Notes under the pieces: generated by a model
What the model saw: the letters and a program-made list of their open reading frames with translations, nothing else
Database searches by the model: none
What the model was told of the DNA's origin: nothing
Assembly: GCA_963677695.2 (NCBI GenBank)
Contig: CAXXUJ010000001.1
Location: 310,001 to 374,000 of the forward strand
From: SABI01 sp963677695
Lineage (GTDB): Bacteria; Spirochaetota; Spirochaetia; Sphaerochaetales; Sphaerochaetaceae
Direction of reading: 5' to 3'
DNA length: 64,000 bases
Shown here: positions 22,142 through 32,378 of the stretch, one piece after another
How the letters are laid out: every line of letters begins with the position of its first letter
Numbering within the stretch: the stretch's first letter is position 1
Translations under genes and position numbers: made by a program

Positions 22142-25080
22142 TCCTTTCCCCCTGTAATAGTACTCAGTGCATCTGAGACAGAAGTGAAGAGGTTTGCAGG
22201 AACAGCTATTTCTTTCTGCAGAACCTCAGTATCTCCTGCCCTGGCTGCATCTTCCAGTATCTTCGCACTCTGTGCAAGTTCCCGTGCACCGGCATTGAGA
22301 CTTGAGGATTTGATCGAGTGGGCCAGACGACGCACCTCAGTAAGGTCTCCCCTTTTCCAGGCACGCTCCATTGACGTGAGCATCTCCCTCACTTCCCCGA
22401 GATATACTGAAATGAACTCTTCGAACTCACCTCCGAGATTCTCCCTCATCAGCTTCAGCTGGTCAGTGTCAATTGAACCGTTCTCAAGTGCATCGATCTG
22501 CTGAGGAAGGACGGATGAGATCTCTTCCTGTACGGCGATCGGCTGAAGAAATCGGCTGAGGGTCCCTGTAATGTCTTCGAGCTTGAACGGCTTGCTGATG
22601 AACCCGTCTGCACCCACTTCATAGGCTTCTCTGATTGTCTCGGGGAGAACATCTGCAGTGACAGCGATGACGGGGGTTCTCTTCTTTCCTGCAGTTTCGA
22701 ACTTTCTGATCTGCCTGATGGATTCAAACCCGTCCATCACAGGCATCCTGAGATCCATGAGCACCACATCAAACGGTTCTTCCGTGTACCGGTCAAAGGC
22801 CTCCTTACCGTCCGGGGCAACGACGACTGTCAGACCGAGAGTTTTCAGAATCGAGGTAATAACGACCACATTCGCTGCCGTATCCTCCGCTACCAGAACA
22901 TGAGCGGAGAAGCGGACAGTCTCCTCCCCTGTTTCCCTTTTTGACATATGTTCCGTCAGGAGTTCCCGGGTGATGAACGGACTCCCCTTGTGATCCTTTG
23001 TTCCGAGAACACTCGTAAGGAAGTCATAGAGCATCTCCCTGCTGACAGGTTTCACAAGATAGCCTGACGCTCCTGCCTGCTGAAGAATTCTCGAGTCCCC
23101 CCTGTGTCCCGAGGAGGTCACGACGACGATGGAAGTGCTGATAGCCTCAGGAGCCTGTGCAATGCGCTTCACAAGGGTGACTCCATCCATCTCAGGCATG
23201 TTCTGGTCTGTCAGAACGATCTCTATCGGGTGATCACCTGCAGCTGCACGGTTGAGTTCCTCCAACGCTGAGAAGCCGTCGGAGGCTGCCTCGACTTTCA
23301 TGCCGAAGGATTCAAGCTGCCGCTTGAAAATTGTCCGGTTGGTTTCATAGTCATCCACGACAAGTATATGGACGTCATTCAGCCGGGCCCGGTGAAGCTC
23401 TTCTGGAGCCCTAGAAACGGTAAGGGGGACAGTGAAGGAAAAGGAAGACCCCCCTGAGGGATTTCCTTCCACCCCGATTTCCCCGCCGAGCAGTTCAACA
23501 AGGCGCCTGCTAATCGACAGACCGAGACCTGAACCTCCGTACTTACGGGTAGTCGAACTGTCAGCCTGGACAAACACATCAAAAATCTTCTCCTGTACTT
23601 CTCCTGAAATACCGATACCGGTGTCTTCAACTTCGAATCTCAGCCAATCCTTCCCCTTCTCTTTGCTGGAGCGGACCCTAAGGAGGACATGACCCTCGTG
23701 GGTGAACTTGATGGCATTGCTCAGAAGATTGAGAAGAATCTGTCGAAGCCTGCCGGCATCGCTTCGGATGAACCTGGGGCATGCCATATCGAAATCCACA
23801 AGAAGCTTCAGCCCCTTGGCTTCAGCTTTCGGTGTCAGAAGTGAAATGATCGCATTGACCGTGTTTTCAAGATCGAACGAAATCATTTCGAGATCGATCT
23901 TTCCCGCCTCTATCTTCGAGTAATCGAGAATATCATTGATCAGGGCGATCAGGTCGATGCAGGCTCCCTGAATAATCTCGACAAAGCCCCTCTGTTCATG
24001 ACTCAGAGCGGCACCCTCAAGAAGCAGGTCTGCCATTCCCTGAATCGCATTCATCGGGGTTCTGATCTCATGGCTCATTGTGGCAAGGAATGCGCTTTTT
24101 GATTTTGAGGCATCTTCAGCCCGTTCCCTGGCAACCTCAAGGTCCATCTCTATCTGCTTTCTCTCCCGTATATCGACGAAAGTCTCCATAAGCAGAGTTT
24201 CACCGTCGAGCATGCTGATGTACTGAGCGCTCTTGAGGATCGGCATCTTGCTCCCGTCAGCGAGAAGGAGCACCTTCTCGGAATTATCGACCTCTGACTT
24301 CAGATCCCAGAGCGGGCACTCATCCACCTGGGCAGGGCACATGAAATTATGGCAGATATGTCCGAGAACATCACCTTCCTCCCTTCCCATCATCTTAAGG
24401 GCGGCCCTGTTGATCTGACGGATTGTTTTATGCTCATCGACCAGGACTATGCCTACAGGCAGTGCTTCAAAGAGAACTTCGGTCGTTTTCAACGAGCGGG
24501 TGACGAGCTTGTAGATATAATAGGCAGCAACGAGAATGATCAGAACAGAGGCAACAATGATACACTGCATGATAAACAGGGTTGTCGAGATGTGCTGTGC
24601 CTCGACCTCGTTGGAGGAGCTGAGCACCGACAGGGAATCTTCAAGACCAAGGGCATACTGCTCTTTGAGCGTAAGGTACTTCTCACTGAACAGAATATCC
24701 TGTGCCGTCTTATAGTCTCCCCGGAGACTGAAGCCGAAGGACTCCTCTTCCAGTTCAATCAGCTTCCGGTTTGCATCATCCACCTGCATGAGAGGCGCTT
24801 CGATTTCAGGGAAAAGGGAGATAGCAGTCCCTATCGCCTGATCAAGCGGTTCTGTATATTGATAGTAACGATCAACCCAGAAGCTGGAATCACGGTTGGA
24901 AGCCATCCTCGCAGACATCGTGAGCACCTCATCATAGTACCTGATATGCTCGGCAAGGACCGAAGTCCTGCGAATATCCTGAAGTTCCTGCTGTGAAGTG
25001 TGTATCGTAATCAGAGAGAACATCGTCATACAAAACCCGAGGAGGATAAGAAATCCCAGTACACTTATTTTCTTCTTCAT
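22138..25080 (-). CDS. Hybrid histidine kinase: sensor, Cys-rich PAS, HisKA, ATPase, two receivers, Hpt
   Basis: Inner-membrane phosphorelay kinase of 980 residues. Two membrane segments (about 8-26 and 168-190) bracket a helical periplasmic sensor. A PAS domain (about 200-305) has Cys243, Cys248 and Cys255 in HICHNFMC and VDECPLWD. HisKA follows with His337 in MSHEIRTP, then the ATPase, receiver 1 from about 575, receiver 2 from about 720, and a C-terminal Hpt domain with AHSIKSSSLNAG. The final phosphate would go from Hpt to the response regulator-GGDEF encoded next. The cysteine triad in PAS could bind a metal, heme or Fe-S group (inference). A paralogue without PAS is at 35510. Confidence 0.92.
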   Translation of the reverse strand: MKKKISVLGFLILLGFCMTMFSLITIHTSQQELQDIRRTSVLAEHIRYYDEVLTMSARMASNRDSSFWVDRYYQYTEPLDQAIGTAISLFPEIEAPLMQVDDANRKLIELEEESFGFSLRGDYKTAQDILFSEKYLTLKEQYALGLEDSLSVLSSSNEVEAQHISTTLFIMQCIIVASVLIILVAAYYIYKLVTRSLKTTEVLFEALPVGIVLVDEHKTIRQINRAALKMMGREEGDVLGHICHNFMCPAQVDECPLWDLKSEVDNSEKVLLLADGSKMPILKSAQYISMLDGETLLMETFVDIRERKQIEMDLEVARERAEDASKSKSAFLATMSHEIRTPMNAIQGMADLLLEGAALSHEQRGFVEIIQGACIDLIALINDILDYSKIEAGKIDLEMISFDLENTVNAIISLLTPKAEAKGLKLLVDFDMACPRFIRSDAGRLRQILLNLLSNAIKFTHEGHVLLRVRSSKEKGKDWLRFEVEDTGIGISGEVQEKIFDVFVQADSSTTRKYGGSGLGLSISRRLVELLGGEIGVEGNPSGGSSFSFTVPLTVSRAPEELHRARLNDVHILVVDDYETNRTIFKRQLESFGMKVEAASDGFSALEELNRAAAGDHPIEIVLTDQNMPEMDGVTLVKRIAQAPEAISTSIVVVTSSGHRGDSRILQQAGASGYLVKPVSREMLYDFLTSVLGTKDHKGSPFITRELLTEHMSKRETGEETVRFSAHVLVAEDTAANVVVITSILKTLGLTVVVAPDGKEAFDRYTEEPFDVVLMDLRMPVMDGFESIRQIRKFETAGKKRTPVIAVTADVLPETIREAYEVGADGFISKPFKLEDITGTLSRFLQPIAVQEEISSVLPQQIDALENGSIDTDQLKLMRENLGGEFEEFISVYLGEVREMLTSMERAWKRGDLTEVRRLAHSIKSSSLNAGARELAQSAKILEDAARAGDTEVLQKEIAVPANLFTSVSDALSTITGGKE

Positions 25081-25130
25081 GATAATCCTCTTGAACCTTC
25101 CTCAGACCATCGCCTTGAGGACCTGATCTC

Positions 25131-25159
25131 ATGATGGTTCACAGGATGCCCGGTGTCAA
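25131..25159 (-). promoter_or_regulatory. Promoter for the hybrid kinase/GGDEF operon
   Basis: On the minus strand TTGACA (25154-25159), 17 bases, CATCAT (25131-25136). About 51 bases from the kinase start. Confidence 0.5.
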
Positions 25160-25185
25160 GGATTTCCACCCTTGAGCCGGCAGGA

Positions 25186-25205
25186 CTGTGAGAACCGTCT
25201 CACAG
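25186..25205. promoter_or_regulatory. Inverted repeat upstream of the kinase promoter
   Basis: CTGTGAGA, 4-base spacer, TCTCACAG; perfect 8-base arms. It is 27 bases upstream of the -35 box, a position usual for an activator. No T-run follows, so a terminator is less likely. Confidence 0.45.
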
Positions 25206-25353
25206 AATAATCAGATTTCAGACATTCGAAACTCTGACCACCTGATTAATATATGAATTAAATCATGAATTCAACAGAGAAAAATCCACGTAAAAACATA
25301 AAAATAATCATCTTATTCCTTTAAAAGTAAAGATTTATAATTATTGATAACAC

Positions 25354-25382
25354 TTGTACCCAGCTTTTAAGTAGTCTATACT
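25354..25382 (+). promoter_or_regulatory. Promoter for the HD-GYP/Che-type operon
   Basis: TTGTAC (25354-25359), exactly 17 bases, TATACT (25377-25382). About 55 bases before the HD-GYP regulator start. Confidence 0.6.
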
Positions 25383-25437
25383 GAAAAAGGAACAATCAAG
25401 GAATGTATTTTTCTTTACTGGAAAGGGTGGACATACA

Positions 25438-26484
25438 ATGAAAAAAGTTCTTCTTGTTGATGATGAAAAGAGTATCAGACTCACACTGAAAATATTCCTC
25501 GAGAACGATGGATATGATGTCCGTATTGCCGAGAATGCTGATCGTGCAATTGAGCTGATTACACAGGAACCGATTGATATTGTTGTTTCTGACATCATCC
25601 TTCCGAAGATAACAGGGATTCAACTTCTTAAATTAATCCATGACCACTCTCCTGAAACTCAGGTGATCATGATCACCGGGGAACCGACTCTCGAATCGGC
25701 AACAGAGGCTGTAAGAAACGGGGCCTGCGACTATCTCTGTAAACCCGTAAGTAAAATAAATCTGCTGCGAGCCGTTGCCACTGCATCGAAGATCAAGGAA
25801 CTGGCTGATGAAAATCGAGCCTACAAAGAGAATCTCGAGAATATGGTCGAAGAAAGAACTCAGCAGCTGTATGAGGCAATGAGAGATATCAAACAGACCT
25901 CATTCGATACCGTCTTAAGGCTTGCCAGGGCTGCCGAATTCAAGCATGAAAATACGTACAGTCATCTGATTCGCATGAGTGAGTATACTGCATTGCTCGC
26001 GGAGTACAGCGATTCCTGCACGGGTAACCTTGAGGTCATCAGGTTTGCCGCATTGCTCCATGACATCGGGAAAATAGGTATTCCTGATAAAATCCTGCTT
26101 AAACCCGGGAAACTTGATGCAGAGGAATGGAAGGTCATGAAAAAACATTCTGAGTATGGAGCCCGTATTCTGGAAGAATCGAAAAGTGAAGTTCTTCAAA
26201 TAGGAAGAGAGATAGCATTGTCTCATCATGAAAAATGGAACGGCACCGGCTATCCTCAGGGTCTGAAGGGAGAAGACATTCCCATCCTTGGAAGAATTGC
26301 GGCCATTGCTGATGTGTTTGACGCGCTTTCAACGAAACGTGTATATAAGGATGCCTTCAGCCTGACCGATTCATTTGAAATTATCCGTGAAGGGAAGGGC
26401 GAGCATTTTGATCCTCAGCTCGTTGATACTTTTCTAGCCATGAAAGAGCAGATCATCCGGATTTGGGAGACAAACCAGGATTGA
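25438..26484 (+). CDS. Response regulator with HD-GYP domain (c-di-GMP phosphodiesterase)
   Basis: 348 residues: receiver with Asp52, a coiled linker (about 120-150), then HD-GYP. The metal site LLHDIGKIG has His208-Asp209 and the GYP motif is at 271-273 in NGTGYPQGL. RpfG-type proteins of this form degrade c-di-GMP to GMP, so it opposes the two GGDEF proteins that flank the island. First gene of a plus-strand run reaching at least 34677. Confidence 0.92.
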   Translation: MKKVLLVDDEKSIRLTLKIFLENDGYDVRIAENADRAIELITQEPIDIVVSDIILPKITGIQLLKLIHDHSPETQVIMITGEPTLESATEAVRNGACDYLCKPVSKINLLRAVATASKIKELADENRAYKENLENMVEERTQQLYEAMRDIKQTSFDTVLRLARAAEFKHENTYSHLIRMSEYTALLAEYSDSCTGNLEVIRFAALLHDIGKIGIPDKILLKPGKLDAEEWKVMKKHSEYGARILEESKSEVLQIGREIALSHHEKWNGTGYPQGLKGEDIPILGRIAAIADVFDALSTKRVYKDAFSLTDSFEIIREGKGEHFDPQLVDTFLAMKEQIIRIWETNQD

Positions 26485-26585
26485 TCTAGTCACACGTATA
26501 CAAGGGAGGGTAGTGTATCAGCCGAAGTAGTTTTAACCGGTGCGGTAAAGATGGAGATTCATGCAGGGGCACTCACATTACCGGA

Positions 26586-27668
26586 GTGAGAATTGTTGTA
26601 CTTCTTATCCTTATAGGTGTGATGATGGGAAGTATCACAGGCTGCAGAAGAGAAGACCCTATAAAAACAGGAGTCATCATCTCTCAAAGCGGACCTGGCG
26701 GCCATCTGACGGCAGTTCTTGATGCCATCAATCTCGCTGTAGAAGAACTCAACGAGAACGGCGGCATACAGAACAGGCAGATTGAGATATACAGCACTGA
26801 CAATGAAACGAACCCGGAACTGGCAATCACTCAATTCAGGAAGATGGAAGAAGAAATCTCTCCCGATATCTATATCACAGCATTGAGTTCAATATCAGCT
26901 CAGCTCATACCGCTTTCAGAGGCGGCCGAAGTCCCGATGTTATGTGTTGTGACTGCAATGGAGGACCTCACAAAATCCAAAGAATGGGCATTCCGTCTCT
27001 ATTCCATGGCAACAAACGAAGTTGACCCCATCATGGACTCCCTGAGAAAGTACAACATCAAGGATCTAGGCATCCTGCACTCTGATGATGAATATGGAAT
27101 GTCGGTCTACCATCTCCTTTCCGATGCGGCGAGAAAGGAGGGAATCTCCATCACCGACGAAACCTTCCAGAACGGAGTGACTGACTTATCAGAGCAGGTC
27201 GGCAACCTCGCTGGACATGAAGGTATCTATGTGATCGGTCTCGTTTCTGCGATTCCCGTTGCCATTTCAGCCTTCACCGAAACCGGGTACGAGGGATACA
27301 GGCTGGCTACAAGTGCCGCCTGCAGCCCCGACACCTTATCGCTCCCCGATTCCGACGGAATGATCGTTGCAGCTCCTGTCATCTATAATGAAAACTTCTC
27401 GCTTGCTGAGACACTGAATGAAAAATTTATGACAGCTTACGGCCAGAAACCAACCCAGCAGGCGGCAACAGGGTATGAAGCAATAAAGATTCTTTCAGGG
27501 CTGCTTCAGGATGGAGAAATCACACGAAAAACAATACGGGAAAAACTGGCTTCGGGTTTTGTCTATACAGGCACCCTGGGCAGCATATCGGTCCGCAAGG
27601 GTGAACATGATTTCACCTTCCCTCTGTACCCGGCAGTGATAGAGAAAGGAGTTATTGTCTATGAGTAA
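26586..27668 (+). CDS. Periplasmic amino-acid-type binding lipoprotein (Peripla_BP_6)
   Basis: 360-residue solute-binding protein of the Leu/Ile/Val family. Start is GTG; the signal ends in lipobox I-T-G-C with Cys20. The body begins KTGVIISQSGPGG and contains AINLAVEELNENGGI, the classic ligand-binding start of this family. No transporter permease or ATPase is nearby. Its stop overlaps the start of the 1288-residue kinase by 8 bases, so it more likely presents a ligand to that kinase than feeds an importer (inference from context). Confidence 0.85.
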   Translation: MRIVVLLILIGVMMGSITGCRREDPIKTGVIISQSGPGGHLTAVLDAINLAVEELNENGGIQNRQIEIYSTDNETNPELAITQFRKMEEEISPDIYITALSSISAQLIPLSEAAEVPMLCVVTAMEDLTKSKEWAFRLYSMATNEVDPIMDSLRKYNIKDLGILHSDDEYGMSVYHLLSDAARKEGISITDETFQNGVTDLSEQVGNLAGHEGIYVIGLVSAIPVAISAFTETGYEGYRLATSAACSPDTLSLPDSDGMIVAAPVIYNENFSLAETLNEKFMTAYGQKPTQQAATGYEAIKILSGLLQDGEITRKTIREKLASGFVYTGTLGSISVRKGEHDFTFPLYPAVIEKGVIVYE

Positions 27669-30600
27669 AAAACGGACATGGAATATCAATTCCAAGCTCT
27701 TCACCGGATTCCTCTTCTTCTGTATCCTGCTCGCGGGAATCGGGTATTACACGACACGAGTCGCCATGTCGACCCTGGCTGACCATGTGGAGGAACATTC
27801 CATCTATCTCGTGGATAAGATGCGATCTGATTTTTCCAATGAAATTGAACGGAAACGGAGGATGCTGTTTCTCTATATTGAAGGATCAAAGATCTGGAAG
27901 GTGGAGAATCCGGCAGAGCGGCTCAATGATGAGTTGCTTGACGGTGTAGAGAGAGAGTACGGTCTAAGGATTTTCGACCGGGCGATCCTCACTGACAGTG
28001 ATGGAAACTGCATAGCTGATACTAAAAATGAAGTGACAGGCAATCTTGCTGAGGAAGACTGGTGGCAGAAGACAAAACAGCTCGGATACTACAAAGGTCT
28101 GAACCTGGACGACCGGACTTCGATGAATATCTATTTCCCCCTCTCAGTCAGCATATATGATGAAAACAATATATTCGCAGGCATCCTCCTTGTGAATATT
28201 GACCTGGGCGTTTTCACCCAGCAGATCGCGACTTCAAATCTCCCCCATAAAACGAGTCAGATTAGAATCATAAACGCTTCCGGAGAACTCCTCTTTTCAA
28301 CGAATCCATATCTACCCTACACGGACATTACTCAGAAGTCCCTTTGGAACAGGATCAGGGAACATGAAACAGGTTATTTCCTCGACGAGGAATCGGGGTT
28401 CACCAAATCCTTCGCTTACTCACGGCTTGAGAATCCCCATAGGGCTGAACCATGGTATTTCCTTGTTGACAGTCATCTTGATGAAGTGTTCAAGTCGGCA
28501 CAGGATCTAAGGAATACTAATTTTGTTATCCTCGGAATCCTTCTCCTGCTCGGTCTGGTGATCGCGTATTTCATTTCCCGATCCATTACAAGACCTCTCC
28601 TTACACTGAAAAATGTTGTCCAGTCTGTAGGGACTGAGAACCTTCATATCCGGACAGGCATCGACAGGAACGATGAAGTTGGCAGTATAGCTGAATCCTT
28701 CGATACCATGATGGACCTGCTTCAGCGGCAGACCAATTCTCTCCAGCAGCAGAACTGGATTGAAACAGGACAGAATACCATCGGAAAAACGATGAGGAAT
28801 GAAACAAACTTAAAAACCCTCTGTACTCAGGTGCTCTCAGGTCTTGCACAGTATATGAACGCAGCGATCGGTGCCTGCTATATGATTCAGGATGGCCGAT
28901 TGATACGGACGAGCACCTATGCATTCATCGCCGGCGAGCATACTCCTGACTCATTCGCTTTGGGAGAAGGGTATGCAGGACAGGCCGCAGCAGAAAGGCA
29001 CATGCTTATCATAGATCAGTTCCCGGCTGACTATATGCTTATCGGATCTTCAGTAGGAACCGGCTCCCCCTCGACACTCCTGGAGATTCCCGTACTTCTC
29101 AATGGAGATCTCAAAGGTGTGATCGAACTTGGATTCATCACAGAGCTTCCTGCCCACTGGAAAGAGCTTCTTAACGCAGTCACACGAGACCTTGCAGTCA
29201 CTGTCGATGCAATGCAGAAAGCGGAAATTGAACGGCAGCTGCTCAAGACCACAGAAGAGCAGAAACAGGAACTGATGAGTCAGCAGGAAGAACTGAGAGT
29301 CACCAACGAGGAACTTGAGGAACAGACTGAACGGCTTAGGCAGTCTGAAGATAACCTGAGACAGCAGCAGGCGGAACTTGAAGAGGCAAATGCTGAGCTT
29401 GAAGAGAAAAATGTCGTTCTCAAGGAGAGACAGGAGACTATAGAGCATTCACAGAAACAACTGGAAGAAAAAGCTGAAGAGCTCAAGAAAGAGAGTCGAT
29501 ACAAATCGGATTTCCTTTCGAATATGTCTCATGAGCTGAGAACGCCCTTGAACTCACTGCTCCTTCTCTCTCAGGATCTCATGAGTAATGAGCCTGCCAA
29601 TCTCACTGAAGAGCAGATGGAATCGGCAGAGATCATATACAACGGAGGAAAAGATCTTCTTGCACTGATCAACCAGATTCTTGATATGTCCAAGATCGAA
29701 GCGGGTAAGATGGAACTTCATCCCGATTCCTTCGAGGTCGAGAACTTCCGTCAGATTCTGGTAAACACCTTTTCCGTGCATGCTCAGCAGAAGAAGATCG
29801 AGTTTACCGTTGATATAGATGCCAACACTCCTGTCAGGATAGTGACAGACATTATGAGAGTTGAACAGATTCTGAGAAATCTGGTGAGCAATGCAATCAA
29901 GTTCACCGCCACCGGAAGCGTAAGTGTCCAGTTCTCGGGACAGGACGGTGAATCCCCGATGCTCTGCATCAGGGTGACAGATACAGGAATCGGAATCCCG
30001 AAGGAGATGCAGAGGGACATTTTTTCGGCCTTCCATCAGGGGGACAGCGGAACCTCGAGAAGATTCGGAGGGACCGGTCTCGGTCTTACCATAACAAAAG
30101 AACTCGTAGGTCTTCTCGGCGGAACGATCTCTCTTGAAAGTGAAAAGGACGCAGGAACCGTATTCACCGTCCTCCTTCCTACGGTGATGAGTCAGATACC
30201 TGTCACCTCCTCTGATAAGGAGGTATCGTCGCCTTCAGAGTCTGTGGTGGAATCGGCTGAAAGAGAGATCATCAGCGTAGGCGAGACAGGGACTCCTGCT
30301 CATGATTATACACCTCCTGTAGACGATGACAGAGAATCTCTGAAAAAGGAGATGAAAACGATTCTGATCATCGAAGATGACATCCGTTTCCTCTCTACCG
30401 TGATGAAACAGTGCAAGGCGAGAGGATATAACTGCATCGGCGAGACGACAGGAACTGCCGGACTGAGAAGCGCGAGAACCTATCGACCCGACGGTATCAT
30501 CCTTGATCTCCATCTCCCTGAAATGGATGGCTACGAGGTGCTTGAGCAGCTGAAAAATGATACAGAAGTGCGGCATATACCGGTTCATATCATGTCCGTG

Positions 30601-31527
30601 GATGACCCTTCCCTGAAGATATTCAAACAGGGAGCAATGGGGTTCCTGACAAAACCGGTGAGCAGAAAGAGCCTTGATGAAGCGCTGAACAAGATTGTCT
30701 CCTATAGTGAAATCGAGACGAAAAGAATTCTCATTGTCGAGGACGATGAGACGACTCGAGAACACCTGCAGACTCTTCTTGAAGATACAACGATAGAGGT
30801 AGAATCAGTAGGAACCGGTCAGGAAGCCCTTGACCGGATAAGAGAGGAAAACTTCCAGTGCGTTGTCCTTGACCTGGGTCTGCCGGACATGAACGGATAT
30901 GAGGTGATACGTAAATTCCAGGGTATAAAGGATCAGAAAGACGTTCCGCCTGTCATCATATATACAGGACAGGATATAAGCGAGCAGGACCTGCTGCAGC
31001 TTGAAGAATCTCCGCAGTCGATCATCCTGAAGGATGTCCATTCTGAAGAGCGCCTTCTCGATGAGGTTACCCTTTTTCTGCATCAGATGGTCGGTTCCCT
31101 CAGTCAGAAGAAACGTCAGGTCATTTCTGAACTTCATAACCCGAACTCGGCCATAGCGGGTCACAGAGTTCTCGTGGTTGATGATGATATGAGAGCATTG
31201 TTTGCAGTTGCAAAAACACTTTCAAAACACGGGCTGCAGGTGGTAAAAGCAGAATCAGGGAAGAAAGCCCTTTCTCTCATTGAATCAGGAATGGACGTTG
31301 ACCTCATCCTTATGGATATCATGATGCCTGAAATGGATGGATATGAAACGATGAGGAAGGTGAGAGGACTTGAAAAAGGGAAAACCCTCCCGATCATAGC
31401 TCTTACTGCAAAAGCAATGAAAGGGGATAGGGAGAAATGCCTGCAGGCAGGTGCGAACGATTACCTTTCAAAACCGATTGATGCCGATAAACTTCTCTCT
31501 CTGATCCGTGTCTGGCTGTATAGGTAG
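27661..31527 (+). CDS. Large hybrid histidine kinase with HAMP, GAF, coiled coil and three receivers
   Basis: 1288 residues. TM1 about 12-30, a periplasmic sensor of about 250 residues, TM2 about 283-303, HAMP (SITRPLLTLKNVV), GAF about 390-520, a long Glu/Gln-rich coiled coil about 520-620, HisKA with His624 in MSHELRTP, ATPase, then receivers from about 898, 1023 and 1169. The second receiver contains DLGLPDMNG; the third ends TAKAMKGDREKC. No Hpt domain. Start set at 27661 because GGAG stands 8 bases before this ATG. The neighbouring binding protein, CheR and CheB suggest a methylation-linked multi-kinase network. The coiled coil resembles CheB/CheR-PAS type linkers. Confidence 0.9.
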   Translation: MSKKRTWNINSKLFTGFLFFCILLAGIGYYTTRVAMSTLADHVEEHSIYLVDKMRSDFSNEIERKRRMLFLYIEGSKIWKVENPAERLNDELLDGVEREYGLRIFDRAILTDSDGNCIADTKNEVTGNLAEEDWWQKTKQLGYYKGLNLDDRTSMNIYFPLSVSIYDENNIFAGILLVNIDLGVFTQQIATSNLPHKTSQIRIINASGELLFSTNPYLPYTDITQKSLWNRIREHETGYFLDEESGFTKSFAYSRLENPHRAEPWYFLVDSHLDEVFKSAQDLRNTNFVILGILLLLGLVIAYFISRSITRPLLTLKNVVQSVGTENLHIRTGIDRNDEVGSIAESFDTMMDLLQRQTNSLQQQNWIETGQNTIGKTMRNETNLKTLCTQVLSGLAQYMNAAIGACYMIQDGRLIRTSTYAFIAGEHTPDSFALGEGYAGQAAAERHMLIIDQFPADYMLIGSSVGTGSPSTLLEIPVLLNGDLKGVIELGFITELPAHWKELLNAVTRDLAVTVDAMQKAEIERQLLKTTEEQKQELMSQQEELRVTNEELEEQTERLRQSEDNLRQQQAELEEANAELEEKNVVLKERQETIEHSQKQLEEKAEELKKESRYKSDFLSNMSHELRTPLNSLLLLSQDLMSNEPANLTEEQMESAEIIYNGGKDLLALINQILDMSKIEAGKMELHPDSFEVENFRQILVNTFSVHAQQKKIEFTVDIDANTPVRIVTDIMRVEQILRNLVSNAIKFTATGSVSVQFSGQDGESPMLCIRVTDTGIGIPKEMQRDIFSAFHQGDSGTSRRFGGTGLGLTITKELVGLLGGTISLESEKDAGTVFTVLLPTVMSQIPVTSSDKEVSSPSESVVESAEREIISVGETGTPAHDYTPPVDDDRESLKKEMKTILIIEDDIRFLSTVMKQCKARGYNCIGETTGTAGLRSARTYRPDGIILDLHLPEMDGYEVLEQLKNDTEVRHIPVHIMSVDDPSLKIFKQGAMGFLTKPVSRKSLDEALNKIVSYSEIETKRILIVEDDETTREHLQTLLEDTTIEVESVGTGQEALDRIREENFQCVVLDLGLPDMNGYEVIRKFQGIKDQKDVPPVIIYTGQDISEQDLLQLEESPQSIILKDVHSEERLLDEVTLFLHQMVGSLSQKKRQVISELHNPNSAIAGHRVLVVDDDMRALFAVAKTLSKHGLQVVKAESGKKALSLIESGMDVDLILMDIMMPEMDGYETMRKVRGLEKGKTLPIIALTAKAMKGDREKCLQAGANDYLSKPIDADKLLSLIRVWLYR

Positions 31528-31538
31528 GAGGACAGAAG

Positions 31539-32378
31539 GTGGAAAACCATCAGATAGCAGAGATGGAACTGGATCTTCTCATGCATGCGATTCATACCCG
31601 GTACGGGTATGACTTTCAATCGTATACCCGCTCTTCCTTCAGAAGGCGGGTACTCACCTTTCTCCAGGCTCATGGACTTCAACAGATTTCTGAGAGTATA
31701 CCTCTGATCCTCAGGGACGAAGATGCCTTCAGCGACTTTGTTCAGCAGATATCGGTTCCTGTTTCCGATATGTTCCGTGACCCTCCCGTCTATAAAACCC
31801 TGCGGGAGGAGATATTCCCGTTCCTGAAGACCTACCCCTTTGTAAAGATCTGGTCCGCCGGATGCGCTTCAGGTGAGGAAGCCTATTCACTCGCGATCAT
31901 GGCAAAAGAAGCCGGGTTGGGAAGCAGAGTGAGAATATATGCGACGGATTTTAATGACAAAGCAATAGAAACGGGAAAACAGGGCATCTATGATCTTGCA
32001 AGGATGAGAGACTTCACGGCGAATTATCAGAAAGCAGGAGGCACCGAGGAATTCTCTGATTATTACACCAGTGCATACGGGAAGGCGATCATAAAAGATT
32101 CAATCAAGAAACGTATCACTTTCAGTAATCATAATCTCGCGAACGATGGGGTTTTCGGGGAGATGCATCTTATCCTATGCAGGAATGTACTGATCTACTT
32201 TGATAAAAATCTTCAGAACCATGTACTCTCTCTTTTAACCGAGAGCCTCTCACCGAGAGGTTTTCTCTGCCTTGGTTCACACGAAAACATCAGATTCAGT
32301 GAACAGAAAGGGAATTATACTATACTCAATGACAGAATGAGAATATATCAGAAGGATGGATATACGAGGGCAGACTGA
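31539..32378 (+). CDS. cheR: CheR-type protein methyltransferase
   Basis: 279-residue SAM-dependent methyltransferase that in chemotaxis methylates receptor glutamates. N-terminal helical domain with YTRSSFRRRVL, SAM-binding WSAGCASGEEAYSLA, and LILCRNVLIYFD near the C-terminus are all standard. GTG start with AGGAGGACAGAAG just before it. No chemoreceptor, CheA or CheW gene is present in the window, so the substrate may be one of the coiled-coil kinases (inference). Confidence 0.9.
   Translation: MENHQIAEMELDLLMHAIHTRYGYDFQSYTRSSFRRRVLTFLQAHGLQQISESIPLILRDEDAFSDFVQQISVPVSDMFRDPPVYKTLREEIFPFLKTYPFVKIWSAGCASGEEAYSLAIMAKEAGLGSRVRIYATDFNDKAIETGKQGIYDLARMRDFTANYQKAGGTEEFSDYYTSAYGKAIIKDSIKKRITFSNHNLANDGVFGEMHLILCRNVLIYFDKNLQNHVLSLLTESLSPRGFLCLGSHENIRFSEQKGNYTILNDRMRIYQKDGYTRAD

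Larger units (their letters stand above)
25081..25437. other. Divergent promoter region of the signalling island
   Basis: 357 bases between two outward-facing transcription units. Holds a promoter for each side and an inverted repeat; the middle (about 25225-25340) is very AT-rich. No small gene is supported. Confidence 0.6.
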